64,000 nt of DNA. It comes from Phytoactinopolyspora halophila (GTDB lineage Bacteria > Actinomycetota > Actinomycetes > Jiangellales > Jiangellaceae). The translations under genes were made by a program, and so were the position numbers. Of the stretch, positions 55,063 through 61,584 are shown in pieces. The DNA lies in contig NZ_QMIG01000001.1 of NCBI RefSeq assembly GCF_003287285.1, positions 310,001-374,000 of the forward strand. The letters run 5' to 3'. Within the stretch, counting starts at the first letter, position 1. The number at the start of each line of letters is the position of its first letter. The notes below the pieces were generated by a model. It worked only from the letters and a program-made list of their open reading frames with translations, had not been told where the DNA came from and made no database searches.

Positions 55063-55437
55063 ATGGAAGACCCGGAATTCGACCTCGGCGAGACCGAGGA
55101 ACCGGCGTACCTGTTCATGAGAGTTGCCGACCACGTGACCATGCGCATCACGACACACGATCTCCGGCCCGGCTCACGCCTACCCGGCGAGCGAGATCTG
55201 GCGAGTCAGTACGGCGTCTCGATCGGCACGGTACGGCGCGCGACTCAAGTGCTCCGCGAACGGGGTCTGGTCCGAACGCTTCCCGCCAAGGGTTCGTTCA
55301 TCGCGCCCATCAGCCGGCTCCGCCGCCGGCCCGTACCCGGCGCCCGGCCCGACCCCACCTCCATCGCCGACGACGCGCGTACCGGCGGCGAGACCGAACG
55401 ACCGGAAGGAGCGGCCGAACCGTTCGACGAGCCTTGA
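55063..55437 (+). CDS. Short GntR-family regulator (YtrA-like)
   Basis: 124 residues: winged helix PAYLFMRVADHVTMRITTHD, LPGERDLASQYGVSIGTVRR and ERGLVRTLPAKGSFIAP. There is no effector-binding domain, only an unconserved 35-residue tail, as in YtrA-like GntR proteins that govern ABC transporters. It converges with a peptide importer operon, a natural target. ATG 55063 is chosen; upstream sequence lies beyond the hairpins. Confidence 0.85.
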   Translation: MEDPEFDLGETEEPAYLFMRVADHVTMRITTHDLRPGSRLPGERDLASQYGVSIGTVRRATQVLRERGLVRTLPAKGSFIAPISRLRRRPVPGARPDPTSIADDARTGGETERPEGAAEPFDEP

Positions 55438-55499
55438 TCGGCGCCGTGGGACGTGGCCACGAGGACACCCGGGGAACCGGGTGCCCGATCACCGGCCAG

Positions 55500-56324
55500 C
55501 TACGCCTGTACCCGCAGCCTGGGGGCCGCGGCGAGCAGCGCCTTGGTGTAGTCGTGGTGTGGATCTCGATAGATCTGCTCGGTGGCACCTCGCTCGACGA
55601 CGTCGCCGTCGCACATGACGAGGACGTGGTCGGCGAGAAAGCGCACCACCCGGACATCGTGGGACACGAGCAGGAGCGCAAGATGGCGCCGGGCACGGAT
55701 CTGCTGGAACAGGTTAAGGACCTGGGCCTGGACGGAGACGTCGAGAGCGGAGGTTGGCTCGTCGGCGACGATGATGCTCGGCTCCACGGCCAGCGCGCGC
55801 GCCAGCGCGAGCCGCTGCAACTGCCCACCGGAGAGCGCACGTACCGGACGAGTCGCCAGCTCCGCCGCGAGGCCCACGCTCTCGAGGAGCTCGCCCACCT
55901 TGGCCTTGCGCTGCTGACGAGTGCCGATGCCGAGCACGGTCAGCGGGTCGCGAACCACCGCTCCGGCAGACAACCGCGGGTTCAGCGAGCTCCTGGGATC
56001 CTGGAAGACCATGGCCGCCTCCCGGCTGAGCACGCGAAATCGGGAGATGGACCCCATGGCATAGACGTCCCGGCCACGGTAGAGGACGTGGCCGCGCGTG
56101 GGCTCGATCAGTCCCAGCATGGACCGGGAGAGTGTCGTCTTGCCGGAGCCGGATTCGCCGATGACCCCAATCGCCTGACCCGGACGGATCTGCAACGACA
56201 CGTCCCGCAACGCGCGGGTGTACCCGCCCCGCGAGGCGTAGTCGACGGTCACGTTCCGAACGTCGAAGAGCGCGGCAGCCGGATCGGTCCGGCTCGTATC
56301 GGGGGAAGCGTCGTGCATGCTCAT
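55500..56324 (-). CDS. Peptide ABC importer ATP-binding protein (OppF/DppF-like)
   Basis: 274 residues. Walker A IGESGSGKTTLSR, Q-loop MVFQDPRSSLNPR, signature ALSGGQLQRLALARALA, Walker B IIVADEPTSALDVS and switch LVSHDVRVV. It overlaps the preceding ATPase gene by four bases. It ends the five-gene operon and faces the GntR gene. The C-terminus ends soon after the YTKALLAAAP motif, as in DppF. Confidence 0.94.
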   Translation of the reverse strand: MSMHDASPDTSRTDPAAALFDVRNVTVDYASRGGYTRALRDVSLQIRPGQAIGVIGESGSGKTTLSRSMLGLIEPTRGHVLYRGRDVYAMGSISRFRVLSREAAMVFQDPRSSLNPRLSAGAVVRDPLTVLGIGTRQQRKAKVGELLESVGLAAELATRPVRALSGGQLQRLALARALAVEPSIIVADEPTSALDVSVQAQVLNLFQQIRARRHLALLLVSHDVRVVRFLADHVLVMCDGDVVERGATEQIYRDPHHDYTKALLAAAPRLRVQA

Positions 56325-57328
56325 GTCTCCGTACCGACAGGATGGAAGCAGGCCAGATACCGTTCGCCCGCGGTGCCGTCGACCTCGAGGACGGGCCTGT
56401 GGGCGCAACGTTCCGTGGCGTTGCCACACCGGTCGCGAAACCGGCAACCCGCGAGGAAGTCAGCCGGTTGACGGACGCTCCCCGGGATGGACGCCAGGGT
56501 CGGCCAGCACTCGTCGAGGCTGCGGCTGGATTCGAGCAATCCCGCGGTGTACGGGTGGCGTGGCCGGGCCAGAATGTCCCGCGTGGGCCCGGATTCCACC
56601 AGCTGACCGGCATACATGACGGCGGTTCGGGTAGCCAGCTCGGACACCAGGGCAAGATCGTGACTGATGAACATCAGCGCGAAGTTCCGGCTGCGTTGCA
56701 GACTGCGCAGGAGCTCGACCACGTGTTTCTGGATGGTCACGTCCAGCGCCGTGGTGGGCTCGTCGGCGATGACCAGTTGCGGGTCACGCGCGAGCGCTAT
56801 CGCGATCAGCACGCGTTGCCGCTGCCCACCGGACAGCTGGTAGGGCCGGGCCCGCATGATGCGCTCGGTGTCTTCCAAACCGACCGACGCCAGGAGCTCT
56901 TCCGGCGACGACGAGGAGCCGAGCTTGCAAACCTGGCGCAACTGGGCACCGGCACTCATCCCAGGGTTGAGGCTGGTCAAAGCGTCCTGGTACACGACAC
57001 CGATACCCGCACCACGCATCTGGCGCCGTTCCCGTCGAGACATCGCCCGTACGTCCTGGCCATCGAACGCGACCGTCCCGGTTACCGCCGCCGATCGCGG
57101 CAAAAGATCGGCCGCCGCCAGACCGAGCAGCGACTTGCCGCAGCCGGACTCGCCGACGACGGCAACCACCTCACCGGCATCGATCGTGAGATCGACCCGG
57201 TCCAGGACGGCGACATCGCCGTAGCGCCGCGGGAACCGTACACACAGCTCGCGAACCGCGAGCAGCGGAGCCGTCGCCGCGTCAGCTGGCACGCTCCAGG
57301 GTGTTCCCGAACCTGTGGTCACCGTCAT
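56321..57328 (-). CDS. Peptide ABC importer ATP-binding protein (OppD/DppD-like)
   Basis: 335 residues. Walker [18 protein letters not shown]-loop [13 protein letters not shown], signature [17 protein letters not shown], Walker [15 protein letters not shown], and a C-terminal Cys-rich region [15 protein letters not shown] that binds an iron-sulfur cluster in some relatives. Four-base ATGA overlap with the permease upstream at 57325-57328. Paired with the other ATPase it energises import. Confidence 0.94.
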   Translation of the reverse strand: MTVTTGSGTPWSVPADAATAPLLAVRELCVRFPRRYGDVAVLDRVDLTIDAGEVVAVVGESGCGKSLLGLAAADLLPRSAAVTGTVAFDGQDVRAMSRRERRQMRGAGIGVVYQDALTSLNPGMSAGAQLRQVCKLGSSSSPEELLASVGLEDTERIMRARPYQLSGGQRQRVLIAIALARDPQLVIADEPTTALDVTIQKHVVELLRSLQRSRNFALMFISHDLALVSELATRTAVMYAGQLVESGPTRDILARPRHPYTAGLLESSRSLDECWPTLASIPGSVRQPADFLAGCRFRDRCGNATERCAHRPVLEVDGTAGERYLACFHPVGTET

Positions 57329-58149
57329 CGCGACCTCAACCGTGCGCCGAGCGCTTCGGAGAACCTGTTCAGTGCCAGTACGGAGATGACGATGGCCAGG
57401 CCGGGAAAGAGCGAAACCCACCAGGCACCAGCGTCGATCACGGCCTGACCGTCGCTGATGATGTTGCCCCACGACGGCGCCGGCGGCCGGATACCGGCAC
57501 CAAGGAACGAGAGCGCCGCCTCGGCCACGATCGCCTCCGCCATGATGATTGTCGTATACACCATCACGGGCAACGCCGCATTCAGACCGATGTGATATCC
57601 GACCAGCCGGATCTTGCGGGTACCGAACAGTGTCGCCGCGGTGACGTAATCCTCGCCGTATTCGGCGAACACGGCCGCGCGTACGACGCGTGCCATCGGT
57701 GGCGTGTAGATGATCCCGAGCACGATGACAGTGGTCCACAGACTCGGACCGATCGCCGCGGCGAGGACGATGGCGAGCAGGATGCCGGGAAATGCCAGCC
57801 CCACGTCCACAATCCGCATGATGAGCTCGTTGAGCCAGCCCTTCGAACTGGCCGCGACCGCGCCGAGCACCCCGCCTCCCAGCAGCCCCAACCCGGCAGA
57901 ACAGACGGCGACGAGGAAGCTCAGCCGGGCTCCGTGGACGACCCGGGCCGCGACATCACGGCCGAGCTGGTCGGAGCCGAACAGATACTCGTCACCCGGT
58001 CGCTGCAACGCCCGCGATGCATCGATCACCGTCGGCGACGCATCCACGGCCAGCGGCAGTATGACGAGCACGGTGGCGAGCACGAGCGCCAGGCCACTGA
58101 GCCAGCGCACCATCGGCTCGGCACGCAAGGCCCGGGCGTATTTCGTCAT
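57325..58149 (-). CDS. Peptide ABC importer permease (OppC/DppC-like)
   Basis: 274 residues. About six helices; the family phrase LFGSDQLGRDVAARVVHGAR is present at the N-terminal domain and EAIVAEAALSFLGAGIRPP precedes the coupling region ended by PSWGNIISDGQ. It overlaps the other permease by four bases (58146-58149). Confidence 0.94.
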   Translation of the reverse strand: MTKYARALRAEPMVRWLSGLALVLATVLVILPLAVDASPTVIDASRALQRPGDEYLFGSDQLGRDVAARVVHGARLSFLVAVCSAGLGLLGGGVLGAVAASSKGWLNELIMRIVDVGLAFPGILLAIVLAAAIGPSLWTTVIVLGIIYTPPMARVVRAAVFAEYGEDYVTAATLFGTRKIRLVGYHIGLNAALPVMVYTTIIMAEAIVAEAALSFLGAGIRPPAPSWGNIISDGQAVIDAGAWWVSLFPGLAIVISVLALNRFSEALGARLRSR

Positions 58150-59132
58150 CGGCCGGCCACCTCCGCGCTGCGCGGGTTGAGGAGCAGGTATAGCAGATCG
58201 ACGACGAGATTGATCAGCACGAACGCCGCTGCGCCGACGATCGCCACGCCACGAACCACACCGAGATCCCCCTGCTGCACTCCAGTGACCAGCAATGTTC
58301 CCATTCCCGGCAGGTTGAACACGGTCTCCACGAGGATCGCGCCGGACATCAGCAGACCGACGTACACCCCGAGCACCGTGATCGGAGTGACGAGCGCATT
58401 GCGTAGCACGTTGCGAATCAAGACGACGTGGCCGGGGACACCCGCGCCGAGCGCCGTTCGCACGTAGTCCTTGGCGAGTTCATCCGCTACCGACGCACGG
58501 ATCACCCGCGTCATGGCTGCCGCGAACGGCAACGCGAGCACGACCGCGGGGCCGATCATCGAGGAGAACCAGTACGTGAACCCCGATTCCGGCGGCGCGT
58601 AGCCTCCCGACGGCAACCACCCCCAGGTCACCGCGAAGAGCTGGATGAACATCAACCCGACCCAGAACTGTGGTGCGGCTTGAAAGATCGCAGCTGCTGT
58701 GCCGATCACGCGATCCGGCCACCGCCCCTCCATCTGAGCTGCTGTAATGCCGAGAATCAGCGCCGACGTCACGGCAATCAAGGTGGCGAGCAGCATCAGC
58801 TGGACGGTGATCGGGAAGGCCAAGCCGATCAGCTCATTCACCGACTCCGGGCGTACCACCGACTCGCCAAGCCGGAACTGCGCCACGTCGCCCACGAACC
58901 GTGCGAAACGAACCGGCAGCGGGTCGTTCAGGCCGTGTTCTGCGGCAAAGCGAGCACGTTGCTCGGCGTCGGCGAAGAGTCCCAGAACGGCGCGTGCCGG
59001 ATCGTTGGGGGAAAGGTCGACCACCACGAACACGGTGAACGACACTCCCAGCAAGATCAGTGGAGCCAGGACGAGCCGGCGCACGACGAACCGCACGTAG
59101 CCCGTACGGGCGCTGGTACGAACGTGCATCAT
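58146..59132 (-). CDS. Peptide ABC importer permease (OppB/DppB-like)
   Basis: 328 residues. N-terminal helix RLVLAPLILLGVSFTVFVVV, extracellular segment, and a six-helix domain including VRTALGAGVPGHVVLIRNVL (coupling loop) and FNLPGMGTLLVTGVQQGD. ATG 59132 or 59129 (ATGATG) both fit; the first overlaps the binding-protein stop. Second gene of the operon. Confidence 0.94.
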   Translation of the reverse strand: MMHVRTSARTGYVRFVVRRLVLAPLILLGVSFTVFVVVDLSPNDPARAVLGLFADAEQRARFAAEHGLNDPLPVRFARFVGDVAQFRLGESVVRPESVNELIGLAFPITVQLMLLATLIAVTSALILGITAAQMEGRWPDRVIGTAAAIFQAAPQFWVGLMFIQLFAVTWGWLPSGGYAPPESGFTYWFSSMIGPAVVLALPFAAAMTRVIRASVADELAKDYVRTALGAGVPGHVVLIRNVLRNALVTPITVLGVYVGLLMSGAILVETVFNLPGMGTLLVTGVQQGDLGVVRGVAIVGAAAFVLINLVVDLLYLLLNPRSAEVAGR

Positions 59133-60772
59133 CCAGTGACGCCGTCGAGCACGAAGCCCGCCGTGGGCACCGGACGGAATCCGTCGAGCGATGCCGACCA
59201 CCCGGTCAAGTAATCGACACGATGCAGCCGGCCGATTGGCACTTCCGTCTGGACGATGTTCTGCACCTCGGCCAGCGCGCTGGAGCGGGCGTCGTCGTCA
59301 GGCGCCGTCAACGCCTCGTCGAGCAGCTCTTCGACCCGTTCCAGTGGCTCGCCCTCCCAGTACATGAACTGCCTCGGCAAGTTCCCGTAGTAGGTCCAGC
59401 GCAGCAGGAACTCGACGTCGGTCGCCCCGAGCGCGCTGGTGTCACCTTTCATCAGGAAGAGGTTGTAACTGCCCTCCGTGACGCGCGAATACAGGGACTC
59501 CAGCTCTCCAGGGATGACATTGGGCACGAAGCCTAGCTCCCGGAGATTCTCCTCGATCAACGGCGTCTGCGCGGCGAGGTAGTCCAGATCTCCGGCAAGG
59601 AAGTCGACGTCGATCCCGCCATCGCCGAATCCCGCCTCGTCGAGCAGTTGCCTGGCGTAGTCGGGATCGTAGCGATAGGTGAGGTCGGGTTCGGCATAGT
59701 CCGGGTCGTCGGGTGAGATCTCTCCCGACCAGACCGGCTCCGCGTGCCCGAAGAAGGCCGTTTCTGCGATGCCGTCCCGGTCGATCCCGTACATCACGGC
59801 CTGCCGGACCCGCACGTCGTCGAAGGGCGGCTTGCCGCAATGGAACATGAGGCCGGTCAAATGGTCACCACGAGCGCTGTCGACCTCGACGTCGTCCTCG
59901 CTCTCCAGCTCGTCGAACGAGCTCGCAGGGACGTCTTCGATGACCTGAGCTCGGCCCGTACGCAACGCCGATACGCGTGCGCTGCCATCCGCCGTGACCG
60001 CGATGTGCAGCTCGTCATAGTTCAATTCGCGCGGGCCGGTGTACTCGTCGAAGCGTTCGAGCGTGATCTCCTGCCCGGATACGGCCGACAGCACCCGATA
60101 CGGCCCGGTACCGACGGGTTCGAGTTCCAGCGCGTCCGGCGAATCCTCGATCGCCGCCTGCGACATTCCCTTCACCAAGACCAGGCGCTGGGCCAGAAGC
60201 GTCGTGGGTGCTGTCAGGTTGAGTTCGATCTCATGCTCATCGACGACGTCGACGGCATCGACAATCTCGAAGAAGCGAGCGAACAGCGACTCGACGTCCG
60301 GGTCTTTAATGCGTTCGATTGTGAACGCGACGTCCTCCGCAGTCAGCGGCGAGCCGTCATGGAACACCGCGTCGTCGCGCAGCTTGATCCGATGCGTCAG
60401 CGGGTCGATCTCCCGGGGCATCTCCGTGGCCAGTTCCGGCGTCAGCTCCGTGCGTGGTGGAAAGGGATCCAGCCGGTATAGCGATTCATAGATGTAGTTG
60501 TTCACCGCCACCGTGCCGACGGCCGATGCGGTGGTGGGATCGAGGTCCCGGAAGATGTTCGCGAGGCTAGCCGACAGGCTGCCATCTCGCCCGGTGTCGT
60601 TCCCGTTCGCGGTCTCATCCGGGGAGTCGGACGGGGCGTCTGACGTACATCCGGCGCCAGCGCCGCCACCGAGCACGAGGGCGCCCGCCCCGGTCGCCTG
60701 CAGGAGCTTGCGCCTGCTGATCGGATTCGACCACAAAGCCGCGAAGCCATCGTCTCGCCGAGCACCTACCAC
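59129..60772 (-). CDS. Peptide ABC importer substrate-binding lipoprotein (family 5)
   Basis: 547 residues. The N-terminus has twin arginines (SRRKLLQATG) and a lipobox Cys (AGAGC), so a Tat lipoprotein is likely. Family 5 features: SASLANIFRDLDPTTASAVG, HRIKLRDDAVFHDGSPLTAE, PVGTGPYRV and DVRVRQAVMYGIDR. It heads the operon SBP-permease-permease-ATPase-ATPase, all coupled by overlaps. GTG 60772 start. A weak ACATA(TA)G/CTATGT dyad at 60911-60935 upstream may be an operator. Confidence 0.94.
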   Translation of the reverse strand: MVGARRDDGFAALWSNPISRRKLLQATGAGALVLGGGAGAGCTSDAPSDSPDETANGNDTGRDGSLSASLANIFRDLDPTTASAVGTVAVNNYIYESLYRLDPFPPRTELTPELATEMPREIDPLTHRIKLRDDAVFHDGSPLTAEDVAFTIERIKDPDVESLFARFFEIVDAVDVVDEHEIELNLTAPTTLLAQRLVLVKGMSQAAIEDSPDALELEPVGTGPYRVLSAVSGQEITLERFDEYTGPRELNYDELHIAVTADGSARVSALRTGRAQVIEDVPASSFDELESEDDVEVDSARGDHLTGLMFHCGKPPFDDVRVRQAVMYGIDRDGIAETAFFGHAEPVWSGEISPDDPDYAEPDLTYRYDPDYARQLLDEAGFGDGGIDVDFLAGDLDYLAAQTPLIEENLRELGFVPNVIPGELESLYSRVTEGSYNLFLMKGDTSALGATDVEFLLRWTYYGNLPRQFMYWEGEPLERVEELLDEALTAPDDDARSSALAEVQNIVQTEVPIGRLHRVDYLTGWSASLDGFRPVPTAGFVLDGVTG

Positions 60773-61072
60773 TGGAACCCCCTACCCTTGATTGCCGCAG
60801 AGATCCACCCACTCCGGCGCCACCTCGCCACCCGGATGGCCCACGACGTTGTCGACATCGTTCTCGTGCAGGTCTTTCCCGACCGTCGGGACGGAATTCC
60901 ATTCACCAGAACATATAGTTCAACTGACGCTATGTCTGTCGATGACCTGTGTCAACGGGACCTCCTACGTCGTGACCCATGCAGGTCCCATACCGTTTCG
61001 CTCGTCGGGACACCGCATCCAGGCAGTCTCCCTGACCACCGCCTCGTGCGGAAGGGGCCAATCTCAACAGGG

Positions 61073-61128
61073 AGGTGATCATCAACGATCGTGCACACGA
61101 TGATGTTCGCCATCGTCAACGATCACCT
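61073..61128. repeat. TGATCATC-type hairpin cluster
   Basis: AGGTGATCATCAACGAT (61073-61089) and ATCGTCAACGATCACCT (61112-61128) pair with three mismatches, and two short internal dyads occur (ATCGTG-CA-CACGAT at 61088-61101; ATCGT-CA-ACGAT near 61112-61123). The ends match the hairpin at 42686-42735 (TGATCATC, ACGATCACC). Unlike that copy it is not at a gene end. Confidence 0.5.
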
Positions 61129-61297
61129 GCTGGTCACTTCCGTGACGTGTCGAATGACGTCGTTCATAGCCTGAACGCTCAACGGAGGAGCCACGGACGA
61201 GATGCGGCTGCGGCAGCCATGTGTCCTGTGCCGATCCGCAACCACACACGACCGGCCCAGTTACCTACGGCAGAACGGATCAGAGGCGCAAAGGCGA

Positions 61298-61325
61298 AGG
61301 CCCGGACCACTTCTGGTCCGGGCCT
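61298..61325 (-). terminator. Terminator of tRNA-fMet
   Basis: AGGCCCGGACCA and TGGTCCGGGCCT form a perfect 12-bp stem with a four-base loop, beginning four bases past the tRNA 3' end. The stem is very stable; the following TCGCCTTTGCG has only a short T-rich patch. Confidence 0.8.
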
Positions 61326-61329
61326 CACG

Positions 61330-61406
61330 TGGTAGCGGGGGCGGGATTCGAACCCGCGACCTCTGGGTTATGAGCCCAGCGAGCTACCGAGCTGCTCCAC
61401 CCCGCG
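61330..61406 (-). tRNA. Initiator tRNA-fMet (CAT anticodon)
   Basis: 77 nt with cloverleaf pairing and encoded CCA. The anticodon loop is CTCATAA flanked by three G-C pairs (GGG/CCC), and position 1 (C) does not pair with position 72 (T). These are initiator features. The D-arm and TTCGAATC T-loop are standard. Confidence 0.97.
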
Positions 61407-61519
61407 TCGCCACAGACCATGTTACGTCACGACGGGGATCACACCAAATCAGCGTCCTCGCCGCTGACGTGACGTCAACCACACCGCCGACGCCGTCCAC
61501 CAGACCCCCACCACAGAAA

Positions 61520-61549
61520 GGTCCGTGCAGGTCATGACCTGCACGGACC
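61520..61549 (-). terminator. Palindromic terminator downstream of the UPF0182 gene
   Basis: A perfect 30-base palindrome: GGTCCGTGCAGGTCA and its reverse complement, folding as a stem of about 13 bp. On the minus strand it is followed by TTTCTGTGG, fitting termination of the UPF0182 transcript; on the plus strand it is followed by CTCTCTC. It also separates that gene from tRNA-fMet. Confidence 0.8.
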
Positions 61550-61584
61550 CTCTCTCGACCATCCTCCGGCGTCTGCCCTGGAAG

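Larger units (their letters stand above)
60773..61329. other. Intergenic region upstream of the peptide importer and downstream of tRNA-fMet
   Basis: 557 bp without a credible gene. It contains the importer promoter, a weak dyad ACATATAG/CTATGT (60911-60935), a complex hairpin at 61073-61128 and the tRNA terminator at 61298-61325. Small open frames here have no ribosome site. Confidence 0.6.

Noticed and set aside
60911-60935. A firm GntR operator upstream of the peptide importer
   Set aside because: The dyad is short and imperfect; kept only as a weak remark.
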